Source: Streptomyces sp. Ag109_O5-1
GTDB taxonomy: Bacteria; Actinomycetota; Actinomycetes; Streptomycetales; Streptomycetaceae
Length of the DNA stretch: 64,000 nucleotides
Assembly (NCBI RefSeq): GCF_003814875.1
Contig: NZ_RKQF01000001.1
Span: 9,982,001-10,046,000, forward strand
Direction: 5' to 3'
Shown: piece after piece, positions 44,690-51,961 of the stretch
Layout: every line of letters begins with the position of its first letter
Position numbering within the stretch: the stretch's first letter is position 1
Notes under the pieces: generated by a model
What the model saw: only the letters and a program-made list of their open reading frames with translations
Told to the model about the DNA's origin: nothing
Databases searched by the model: none
Program-made: the position numbers and the translations under genes

Positions 44690-45679
44690 CTACGCGTGGA
44701 TGCCGTACGGCGGTTCCTCGTCGTGGTGGACGGCCAGGAGGTTGGCCACGGCCATCTCGGCCACCCTGGTCAGGGCCTGGGCGCTGTTGAAGGCGCTGTG
44801 CGGGGTGATGAGGAGGCGGGTCGGGGCGAAGGAGAGGAGGCCGTGCGGGTCGGCGGTGGGGGGTGGGGTGGGTTCGCTGTAGTAGCCGTCCAGGGACGCT
44901 CCCGCGATGGTGCCCTCGGCCAGGGCGGAACGCAGGGCCGAGGGGTCGACGAGTTCGGCGCGGGACACGTTCACCAGGTACCCGGCGGGGCCCAGCGCGC
45001 GCAGGTGTTCGGTGCCGATGATCCCGTCGTTCCCGCCCGGTTCATGGGTGAAGCTGACGCTCACCACGTCGGCGGCGGCGAAGAGTTCGGTCAGGGAGGG
45101 GACCGTCGTGTACGGCAGGGCGTCCAGCTCGGGACGGGGGGATCGGTTCCAGTAGAGGATCTCCGTGCCGAACGCGGCGTGCGCCATCCGGGCCACTTCG
45201 CGGCCGACGTGCCCCATGCCCGCGACGCCCAGTCGGGCTCCGGCCAGGGAAGGGGTGGTCCGTTCGCTCCAGCGGCCGGCGGCGACCTCGGTGGCGGTCC
45301 GGGTGACGGACCGGACGAGGTCGAGGATGTGGGCGACGGTCATCTCGGCGACCGCGACGGCGTTGGCGTGCGGGGTGTTGGCGAAACGGATCCGCGAGGG
45401 GCCCGTGGGCAGTTCCATGAAGGAGCTGTAGCCGGTGCCGAGGAAGCAGGCGACGGCCAGCTCGGGAAGCCGGTCCCAGGTCCTGGCGGACAGCCGCTCG
45501 CTGCCGCCGAGGAGATAGCCCCAGGCACCGTCGAGGGCCTTGACCACCCCTTCCTCGTCGAGGTCGCCGGGGGCGCCGGTGACCTCGATTCCGGCGGCGT
45601 GCAGCGTGCGGACGGCGGACTCGGGGAGGGCGGGGCCGGTGACGACGATCCGGCGTCCGGCCTGGGCGGGTGCGGTCAC
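44690..45679 (-). CDS. D-isomer-specific 2-hydroxyacid dehydrogenase
   Basis: A 329-residue NAD(P)-dependent enzyme, last gene of the putative biosynthetic operon. The nucleotide fold has GMGHVGREVARM (GxGxxG type); catalytic landmarks are VNVSRAELVD (Arg), GASLDGYYSEPTP (Glu region) and LLITPHSAF (His). It reduces a 2-keto acid to a D-2-hydroxy acid or the reverse. Start is the GTG at 45679 after GGGAG. It lies 58 bases after the MFS stop, slightly more spaced than the other genes. It may make a 2-hydroxy acid building block for the ligases. Confidence 0.9.
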   Translation of the reverse strand: MTAPAQAGRRIVVTGPALPESAVRTLHAAGIEVTGAPGDLDEEGVVKALDGAWGYLLGGSERLSARTWDRLPELAVACFLGTGYSSFMELPTGPSRIRFANTPHANAVAVAEMTVAHILDLVRSVTRTATEVAAGRWSERTTPSLAGARLGVAGMGHVGREVARMAHAAFGTEILYWNRSPRPELDALPYTTVPSLTELFAAADVVSVSFTHEPGGNDGIIGTEHLRALGPAGYLVNVSRAELVDPSALRSALAEGTIAGASLDGYYSEPTPPPTADPHGLLSFAPTRLLITPHSAFNSAQALTRVAEMAVANLLAVHHDEEPPYGIHA

Positions 45680-45737
45680 TGCGGGGGTTCTCCCGTGCTG
45701 GTGGAGGTGTGCGGGGGCGGGGCGGGGAACGGCGGCG

Positions 45738-47006
45738 TCACGGCTGTCCTCCCGCCGTGGCCGCCGTGCTGGTCGTCGCCGCGGGGCGGACGGACAGCGC
45801 CCGTTGGAAACCGCGGATCGTCAGTGGCAGGAACACCGCTCCGAACAGGGCCAGCGGCACGGTCAGCAGGGCGGTGAGCCGCTGTGGACCGACCGTGCCG
45901 CCGACGGCCGCGAGAAGCGCACCGGCGAGGGGGAAGGCCAGGTCGTTGATGATGAAGAACGAGCCCATGACCTTCCCCAGGTGCTCCTGGGCGATGACCC
46001 GCACCCGCTGGGTGCGGTTGAAGACGTTGAAGTACGCGGCGGCGACCAGCATCCCGACGAACGCCGACGCATAGGCGGTGAAGGACGACGCGAGGCCGAG
46101 CAGCAGCGTCGCCGCGCACATCCCGGCGAAGCCGGTCACGCCCAGCGCACGGACGTCGAACCGCCGTAGCAGCAGCGGGATGAGCAGCAGGTTGACCAGG
46201 CCCATGACACCGACGCATGTGTTGAGCAGCGCGAAGGACGACTCGGGTGCCTTGAACACCCCGGTGACGACGGCGGCGTTGGCGGCCAGTGCCACCGACA
46301 GCACCAGGTTGATGGCGAAGTTGAAGCCCGCGAGCATCAGGACGGGCCGGTTGCGGACCATCAGCCGCCAGCCCTGCCGTATCTCGGCCACCGAGTCCCG
46401 CAGGGTGTTGCCGGCCGGCCGTTCCACCGGATCGGGGCGGAACCGGGGCAGTGGCAGCCAGCAGGCCGCGGCGGCCGCGAACATGGCGCCGGCCAGGCCC
46501 AGCAGCCCCACCTTGCCGAGGACCAGCACGGCGCCCACCGCCAGCCCCGGGCCGAGCGCCATGGCGAGCAGCTCCATGTTCTGCACCAGGGACTGGGTCC
46601 GGGCCAGCTGCTCGCCCGCGGCCAGCCGCGGCACGACCTTCTCCACGGACAGGTGCACACCGGCCATGGCCGTGGAGAGCAGCGCCCCGTTGGCCATGAG
46701 TACCGGCGTCGACCAGCCGGGTCTGGTCAGACAGAGCGTCAGCGCGGCGCCGAGCAGCACGGCGCGGGCCACGTTGGCGCGGGAGAAGAACCGTACACCG
46801 CCGTCGCGGTCGACGAGAACCCCCGCGAAGGGGTAGGCGACCAGGTTGGGCAGCCACTCCAGGGCATAGGCCAGACCCAGCGTGGAGACCTCGCCGGTGT
46901 CCCGGTAGATGATCAGAGGTACGGCGAACAGCACGAGCTGCTGGGCCAGGAGCCCGGTCAGCACGCCGGCCGAGAAGCACGCGCGCCGGGCACGGTCGCC
47001 GGCCAT
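45738..47006 (-). CDS. MFS exporter (12-TM, enterobactin-exporter-like)
   Basis: A 422-residue major facilitator protein with about 12 hydrophobic helices. It has an MFS-type loop (GVLVDRDGGVRFFSRANVARA) between helices 2 and 3 and lacks substrate-specific motifs. The MFS_3-like pattern is common among exporters of natural products such as siderophores. The ATG at 47006 overlaps the stop of the monooxygenase gene by one base. It is the probable self-resistance or export component of the cluster. Confidence 0.9.
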   Translation of the reverse strand: MAGDRARRACFSAGVLTGLLAQQLVLFAVPLIIYRDTGEVSTLGLAYALEWLPNLVAYPFAGVLVDRDGGVRFFSRANVARAVLLGAALTLCLTRPGWSTPVLMANGALLSTAMAGVHLSVEKVVPRLAAGEQLARTQSLVQNMELLAMALGPGLAVGAVLVLGKVGLLGLAGAMFAAAAACWLPLPRFRPDPVERPAGNTLRDSVAEIRQGWRLMVRNRPVLMLAGFNFAINLVLSVALAANAAVVTGVFKAPESSFALLNTCVGVMGLVNLLLIPLLLRRFDVRALGVTGFAGMCAATLLLGLASSFTAYASAFVGMLVAAAYFNVFNRTQRVRVIAQEHLGKVMGSFFIINDLAFPLAGALLAAVGGTVGPQRLTALLTVPLALFGAVFLPLTIRGFQRALSVRPAATTSTAATAGGQP

Positions 47007-48097
47007 CACACCGCCTGCCGGCCGGGAACGAGCTCCGGCAGCTCCCGCTGTTCGAGCGCGCGGACCAGGGGCAGGACACGGGTGAAGAAGCGCCGCATCT
47101 CGTCGCGGGCGGGCCAGCCGGAGAAGATGAACTCGCTGACACCGGCCGCCTTGTACGCGAGGACGGCCTCCGCGACCTCCTCGTAGCTGCCGGCCAGACA
47201 GAGCGCCGGCCCCCCGCGGTAGGCGACGACACCGGAGTACAGCACCGGGTTGAGCCAGCCGTGGCCGGCCTCCTCGGCGAGACGGAAGGAGTTCTTCACG
47301 GCCTGCGAGTCGCCCTGCTCCACGAACTCGGCGACCCATCTGCGGTGCTTCTCGTCGCCCCCGGCGACGACCGCGGCCAGATCGGTCAGGGCCTCCTCGC
47401 GGGTCTCGCGGGCCAGCACCTGCATGCGCAGCCCGACCCGGCAGCCCTGCCGCAGAACGGGTTCGGCGGACCGGGCGATCGCCTCCGGGGTGTCGGCGTA
47501 CCGGAACCAGCAGTCGCCGTACCGTACGGCGTTGGCCTGGGCGACGGCCGAGGCGCCGCTGATGTAGATCTCGGGCCGGCCGCCCCCGTGGAAACCGAGG
47601 CCCAGCCGGGCGTCCTTGACGCGGTAGTGGGCGCCCTCGTAGTCGAAGGGCGTGTCCGGGGTGCGCCAGAACCGGTGGACGACGTCCAGGAACTCGGCGG
47701 CACGGGCGTAGCGCTCGTCGTGCGGCAGGAAGTCGCCGTAATAGGCCTGTTCGGCTGGGGAGATGCCGGCGATCACATTGAGCGAGACACGGCCGCCGGA
47801 CATCCAGGACAGGGTGTTCACGACCTGGGTGAACAGGGTTGGCGACAGGAGTCCGGGCCGGTAGGCGAGGATGAACTTCAGCCGCCGGGTCTCACGTGTG
47901 AACACCCCCATGATCGGGAGCGGGTCCGGCAGATCGAAGCTCTGGGCCATCAGCAGGGAATCGACGCCGAGTTCGTCGGCCTCGCGGGTGAAGTCGACGG
48001 CTCCGTCGAGGTCCAGGACGTCGGAGGCGTACTTCTGGGCGGTCTTCTCCTGGCCGTCGTCCAGCGCGGAGCCCCAGTGGAAGCGCAGCCGGCTCAT
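47006..48097 (-). CDS. LLM-class flavin-dependent monooxygenase (SsuD-like)
   Basis: A 363-residue bacterial-luciferase-like TIM-barrel enzyme. Landmarks: FTREADELGVDSLLMAQSF near the N-terminus, RLKFILAYRPGLLSPTLF, then GGRVSLNVIAGISPAEQAYYGDF near 115, typical of SsuD-type alkanesulfonate monooxygenases, and GGGRPEIYISGAS for FMN phosphate. Such enzymes need reduced FMN from a partner and oxygen; no reductase is adjacent. In this cluster it may oxidise an intermediate rather than a sulfonate. It overlaps the upstream ATP-grasp gene by four bases (ATGA). Confidence 0.9.
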   Translation of the reverse strand: MSRLRFHWGSALDDGQEKTAQKYASDVLDLDGAVDFTREADELGVDSLLMAQSFDLPDPLPIMGVFTRETRRLKFILAYRPGLLSPTLFTQVVNTLSWMSGGRVSLNVIAGISPAEQAYYGDFLPHDERYARAAEFLDVVHRFWRTPDTPFDYEGAHYRVKDARLGLGFHGGGRPEIYISGASAVAQANAVRYGDCWFRYADTPEAIARSAEPVLRQGCRVGLRMQVLARETREEALTDLAAVVAGGDEKHRRWVAEFVEQGDSQAVKNSFRLAEEAGHGWLNPVLYSGVVAYRGGPALCLAGSYEEVAEAVLAYKAAGVSEFIFSGWPARDEMRRFFTRVLPLVRALEQRELPELVPGRQAV

Positions 48098-49377
48098 GCG
48101 CCGACCTCCACGGCGGCGGGCTCGGCCACCAGCCGGTAGCGGGCGACGGCCTCGTGGACGGCCCGGCGCACCGCGGCCTGGCCGGCGCCGCGCAGCAGGA
48201 AGCGGCCGCCGGCGTGGTCGTAGCCGCCGTCCCCGTCGAAGACGTGGCCCACGGCGGGCAGCGCCTCGGCGTACACCTCGGGGACCTCGCCGAGCAGGGA
48301 GCCGCGGGCGGCGACCCGGGCCGGCAGGGGCCGGGGCTCGGGGAAGACCAGCCAGCCGCCGGAGGCCTCGACACGGCGCAGTGCGGCCTCGTCGGTGAGC
48401 GGCGGCAGGCCCACGGCGGCGCGGACGGCCTCGCAGTACAGATCGATGCCGAACAGGTCGCGGTGGACGAACGGCACACCGGCGCCGCCCGGGCGCAGGC
48501 CGACCTCGAGGAACACCGGTTCACCGGAGGGCGGGAGGATCAGCTCCAGGTGGAAGGGGCCGTCCCACAGCTCCAGGGCGTCCAGGCAGTCGGCGGCGAA
48601 GCCGCTGAGTTGCTCGTGCAGCGGGCCGCGGTCGAGGAGGACGGAACCGAGCGGGGTGCCGCCCGTGAAGTCCAGGCAGGTGTTCACGTACTCCGAGACG
48701 CTGGCGAAGTGGAAGCGGCCGTCGGTGCGGATGCCGTCCACGTGGTGGATCCGGCCCTCGACGTACTCCTCGGCCTCGTAGCCGGGCAGGCTCTTGCGGC
48801 CGATCTCCTCCAGCGCCGCGGCCAGTTCCGCCTCGGTGCGGACCAGCCGGACTCCCCGGGAGGCGGCGCCGTCGCGCGGCTTGAGGATCAGCGGCAGTCC
48901 GGGCAGTCCGGACCCCGGATCGAGCACGGTGCCGGCGGTGGCGTCGGCGTCCAGGGCGAGGTAGCGGGGGGCGCGCAGCCCCGCGAAGGTGACCCAGCGC
49001 TTCATGACCGTCTTGTCACGGAAGCGGGTGATATATTCCAGGGTCCAGCCGGGCACGCCCAGGGCCGAGCGGAGCCGGGCGGCGGTGAGCAGGTCGAACT
49101 CGGAGGGGCCCACGATCCCGGCGAGCGGCCCGTGCGTCTCGGCGATGCGCCGGGCGTGGGGCAGCAGGGTGGCGTACTCCAGGTCGGGTACGACGACGGT
49201 CTCCACGGCCGTGGCACGGTCCAGCGGGGGCAGGCCGTCCTCGGTGGTGAGGTAGGCCAGCCGGTGGGTGTCGCCGGGCAGGAAGCGGTGGTACTCGCCG
49301 AACTCGTCGTCGAAGCGGTTGATGACCAGGAGCAGCGGTGGGGATCCGGGCGCGGGCAGGGGGTCGGTGTCACTCAA
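48094..49377 (-). CDS. ATP-grasp ligase (second of two)
   Basis: A 427-residue ATP-grasp protein. TTG start at 49377: the only start in frame that has a ribosome site (GGAG, six bases upstream, inside the preceding gene), giving an eight-base overlap. Landmarks: LKPRDGAASRGVRLV (phosphate-binding loop), a YEAEEYVEGRIHHVDGI strand pair and the metal-binding Glu/Gly-rich end HLELILPPSGEPVFLEVGLRPGGAG. The family makes amide or peptide bonds through acyl-phosphates (BacD- or carboxylate-amine ligase type). It is not a ribosomal or cell-wall enzyme by length or motif. Confidence 0.88.
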   Translation of the reverse strand: MSDTDPLPAPGSPPLLLVINRFDDEFGEYHRFLPGDTHRLAYLTTEDGLPPLDRATAVETVVVPDLEYATLLPHARRIAETHGPLAGIVGPSEFDLLTAARLRSALGVPGWTLEYITRFRDKTVMKRWVTFAGLRAPRYLALDADATAGTVLDPGSGLPGLPLILKPRDGAASRGVRLVRTEAELAAALEEIGRKSLPGYEAEEYVEGRIHHVDGIRTDGRFHFASVSEYVNTCLDFTGGTPLGSVLLDRGPLHEQLSGFAADCLDALELWDGPFHLELILPPSGEPVFLEVGLRPGGAGVPFVHRDLFGIDLYCEAVRAAVGLPPLTDEAALRRVEASGGWLVFPEPRPLPARVAARGSLLGEVPEVYAEALPAVGHVFDGDGGYDHAGGRFLLRGAGQAAVRRAVHEAVARYRLVAEPAAVEVGA

Positions 49378-50650
49378 AGGTCACTCCACGGTCGATGACG
49401 TGCCCGAGCTCGACGGCGTCGGCGTACGAGTCGGCGGTGTAGACGGCGTGCCCGATCCGGCAGCGGAAGTCGGGGTCCGGCGGGATCGGCTCGCCCGGCT
49501 TCAGGTACAGCTGGACGTCCAGTACGTCGGGCCGCGCCCGAAGGGCCGTCAGGCCCGAGACGGTGCGGTAGTCCGTGCGGCCGGGCGCGATGAGGAAACG
49601 GATGCCGGCGTGCTTGGCGCGCGGCGCGCTCGCCGGGACGCCCTGCGGCAGCCGGCCCGGATCGAGGGACAGGCCGGTGTGCGCGGCCACCGCGAGGTGC
49701 GGCAGGGACACACCGGTGGCCAGCCGGACCAGGTCCGGAATGTGGTCGCCGCCCATCCGGGCGCCGAGCTCGATCAGGACCGGTTCGCCGCCGGGCAGCC
49801 TCAGTTCGCAGTGGAACGGCCCCACCCGCACCCCGAGTGCGGCGACGACATCGGCGACGTACGCCTCGACGGCCTGCCGCTCGACGGTGCTCAGATCGGC
49901 CTGGACGATGTGGCCCAGCTCCACGAAGTGCGGTTCGGGGCCGAGGAACTTGCGGGTGACGGCCACGACCACCACCTCGCCCGAGGCGGTCACACAGCCC
50001 TCGACCGACACCTCGGGTCCGTCGAGGTACTCCTCCACCAGTACCCGGCCGTCGAGCCGGCGACCGAGGTCGGGGCGGAGGTCGGCGGTCAGCAGGGCGT
50101 GGGCCCGGTGGAGTTCGGCGCGGGTGTCGGCCCGGGTGACATGGACGCTGCCGGCCGAGTCGGAGGGCTTGAGCACACAGGGGAAACCCACATGGTCGGC
50201 GGCGGCGTCGAGCTCCGCGGCCGACGCTGCCGGGGCCCAGCGCGGTACCCGCAGCCCGGCGGCGTCGATCCGGCGGCGCATCGCGGTCTTGTCACGGACC
50301 TGCTCGACCGAGTCCTCCGCGAGCCCGGCCAGCCCCAGCCGCGCGGCGATCCGGGCGACCGCGGGGACGTAGAACTCGAAGCCCGGCAGGACACCGAGGA
50401 GGCCACCGTCCTCGTGCAGTCGCAGGGCGGCCCGCGTCAGGGCGGTCTCGTCGGCGGTGTCGACGGTGACCAGGGTGTCGATGTCCGGCCGGACCGAGTC
50501 CGGCAGTCGGCGGTCGTCCCGGTCGAAGGATGCCACCACGGTCCTGAGACCCAGGTCACGGGCGGCGGTCAACAGCGCTGTCCCGGACGAGACCGGCTCG
50601 ACGACCAGCACCCGGTCGCCGGCGTGTGCGTCGCGGAGGTCGGTCGTCAT
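49370..50650 (-). CDS. ATP-grasp ligase (first of two)
   Basis: A 426-residue ATP-grasp protein. An N-terminal Rossmann-like domain (VLVVEPVSSGTALLTAARDLG) is followed by an ATP-grasp core: FPCVLKPSDSAGSVHV, VLVEEYLDGPEVSVEG, HCELRLPGGEPVLIELGARMGGDH. The GARMGGDH end resembles L-amino-acid ligases such as BacD, which join free amino acids. The ATG at 50650 comes one base after the upstream stop (TGA-C-ATG). With the second ligase it could build a dipeptide or tripeptide. Confidence 0.9.
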   Translation of the reverse strand: MTTDLRDAHAGDRVLVVEPVSSGTALLTAARDLGLRTVVASFDRDDRRLPDSVRPDIDTLVTVDTADETALTRAALRLHEDGGLLGVLPGFEFYVPAVARIAARLGLAGLAEDSVEQVRDKTAMRRRIDAAGLRVPRWAPAASAAELDAAADHVGFPCVLKPSDSAGSVHVTRADTRAELHRAHALLTADLRPDLGRRLDGRVLVEEYLDGPEVSVEGCVTASGEVVVVAVTRKFLGPEPHFVELGHIVQADLSTVERQAVEAYVADVVAALGVRVGPFHCELRLPGGEPVLIELGARMGGDHIPDLVRLATGVSLPHLAVAAHTGLSLDPGRLPQGVPASAPRAKHAGIRFLIAPGRTDYRTVSGLTALRARPDVLDVQLYLKPGEPIPPDPDFRCRIGHAVYTADSYADAVELGHVIDRGVTFE

Positions 50651-50651
50651 G

Positions 50652-51353
50652 TCAGACTCCGGCCGGCACCGTCTCGCGGGCCCCGACCGTGGACTCGTAC
50701 AACTCGGTGAAGTAGTCGCCGATGAGGTTGACGAACACGGTCAGATAGGCCTCAGCCTGCTCGGGCGTGCTGAACTTCTCGACGGCGCGGGAGACGGTGC
50801 GGAACATCAGCTCGTCGTGGTCATGGGACTCGTCGAAGGCGATGTGCGCGCGGGTGCCGTGCACGTACTCCTTGCCGAACTCCTGGGCGGCCTTCTCGGT
50901 GATGACCGGGTTGTACCGGTCCGAGTACCACTCCACGAACCAGTCCCAGATGGTGGTGGGCGCCGGGCCGGAGCGGTCCGCCTCCAGGCGCAGGTATCCC
51001 ATGAGCTGGGCGGTGGAGGGGAAGACCGGGGTGGCGTTCAGCTCCTCGATGCTGAGGCCGAACTTCTCCAGGTCGCGGGTGAACATGTTCTCGTGCCCGA
51101 ACTCCTCGGCGAGGTAACGGGCGAGCTTGGCGGCCAGGGAGTCGTCCTGGGAGCCGACCTTGTAGAGGGCGTAGCTGTCGACCTCGTTGTTGAGACGGAT
51201 CCGCAGAACCGTTTCGGTGATGTGCCGGACGTAGTAGTCGCGGTCGATCCATTCGCCGCGGTGGAGTTCGCGGAGCTTGGGCACGCGGGCGAACTGCTTC
51301 TCGAGGAGTTCGGCGGCCAGGGATTCGAGACGTGCGCGGTCAAGTTTGGACAT
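50652..51353 (-). CDS. Heme-oxygenase-like (HDO/TenA-type) iron protein, first gene of the cluster
   Basis: A 233-residue all-helical protein of the heme-oxygenase-like fold. Possible metal ligands follow the diiron-oxidase pattern: Glu57, then Glu84 and His87 in LAEEFGHENMF, and His170 with Asp174/His177/His179 in AHIAFDESHDHDEL. Such enzymes oxidise amino acids or fatty acids (for example SznF- or UndA-type). The ATG at 51353 is used; a GTG at 51377 is an alternative with a weak ribosome site. It heads the operon, 174 bases from a promoter overlapping a perfect palindrome. Confidence 0.8.
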   Translation of the reverse strand: MSKLDRARLESLAAELLEKQFARVPKLRELHRGEWIDRDYYVRHITETVLRIRLNNEVDSYALYKVGSQDDSLAAKLARYLAEEFGHENMFTRDLEKFGLSIEELNATPVFPSTAQLMGYLRLEADRSGPAPTTIWDWFVEWYSDRYNPVITEKAAQEFGKEYVHGTRAHIAFDESHDHDELMFRTVSRAVEKFSTPEQAEAYLTVFVNLIGDYFTELYESTVGARETVPAGV

Positions 51354-51526
51354 GGTGAACTGACGACCCTTCTTCACTCTTCACTCGGATTCGCCGTGCT
51401 GTCAGCGGCGTCGTGAGAGGGGGATCGAGTGCAACGCACCCGTGCCTGGAAGGTGCCTTGCTTCCCCCGTACTGCGTCACAGGCACATCAAGCCGCCGGT
51501 CCTGCCCTTGCTGCGGCTTCGTCCAG

Positions 51527-51575
51527 ACCGTACACAGCTCTTCAGAGGCCAGTCAAGGATCTTCTTGACTGGCCT
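51527..51575 (-). promoter_or_regulatory. Perfect palindrome with 12-bp arms overlapping a promoter for the ligase operon
   Basis: AGGCCAGTCAAG (51546-51557), a six-base spacer GATCTT and CTTGACTGGCCT (51564-51575) form a perfect inverted repeat. On the minus strand the left arm gives TTGACT (51556-51551), which pairs with TACGGT (51532-51527) at 18 bases, a good vegetative promoter aimed at the operon starting at 51353. A repressor or activator dimer on the palindrome would directly control it. Confidence 0.7.
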
Positions 51576-51719
51576 GGGATGGTTGAACGGACCATGGAAG
51601 TGGACGTCATGAGTCCGTGGCGGCGATGTCGGATTCGAGGATAAGGCCAGTTCAAGGCTGCGATGTCAGGCCTGCCGGGGAGCTCACATGTCATGTGTGT
51701 GAAGTGTCGAGGGTTTTGA

Positions 51720-51740
51720 TTGACAGTGAATCTTGACTGG
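51720..51740 (+). promoter_or_regulatory. TTGACA and TTGACTGG motifs before the peptide gene
   Basis: TTGACA (51720-51725) and TCTTGACTGG (51731-51740) lie 60-80 bases before the peptide ATG. The second repeats the right arm of the palindrome at 51546-51575, so one regulator may bind both. A -10 element is weak (ATTCAT at 51757-51762). Confidence 0.45.
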
Positions 51741-51802
51741 GTGAGCGTTGCTTTCGATTCATTGCCGGGGTGCGAGAGACGCCCCACAGGGGGAGGATGA
51801 AC

Positions 51803-51961
51803 ATGCAGATGACATGGACCCGACATATCCCGGTCGGATTCGCCGTCGCCGTTCTGGCGGCACTCCTGGCACTCTCGCCTCTGGCGGGCGCCCGCGGCAC
51901 GGCCCTCCGGTCCCAGTCCGACGGCCCCGGCCCCTGCTGCGCGGCCGCCCTCAGCCAGTAG
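51803..51961 (+). CDS. Small exported peptide (52 aa), candidate pheromone precursor
   Basis: A 52-residue peptide with a strong ribosome site (GGGGGAGG, six bases before the ATG at 51803; an ATG at 51797 sits too close). The layout is a secretion precursor: short basic n-region (TWTRH), hydrophobic core (IPVGFAVAVLAALLALSPL), AGA-RG as a likely signal-peptidase site at residue 30, and a 22-residue tail rich in Ser, Gly, Pro with a Cys-Cys pair and a C-terminal AAALSQ. The 3' end overlaps the 3' end of the convergent XRE-TPR regulator by 11 bases. This is the geometry of Rgg/SHP pheromone pairs. A RiPP precursor is an alternative. Confidence 0.7.
   Translation: MQMTWTRHIPVGFAVAVLAALLALSPLAGARGTALRSQSDGPGPCCAAALSQ

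Larger units (their letters stand above)
51354..51802. other. 449-base divergent control region of the cluster and the peptide gene
   Basis: No gene is supported. It holds the palindrome and promoter for the minus-strand operon (51527-51575), a small inverted repeat ATGGT-ACCAT (51579-51595), a related half-site GGCCAGTTCAAGG (51645-51657), two TTGAC hexamers before the peptide gene (51720-51725, 51733-51738), and the peptide gene's GGGGGAGG site (51789-51796). This density of sites is unusual for the window. Confidence 0.65.
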
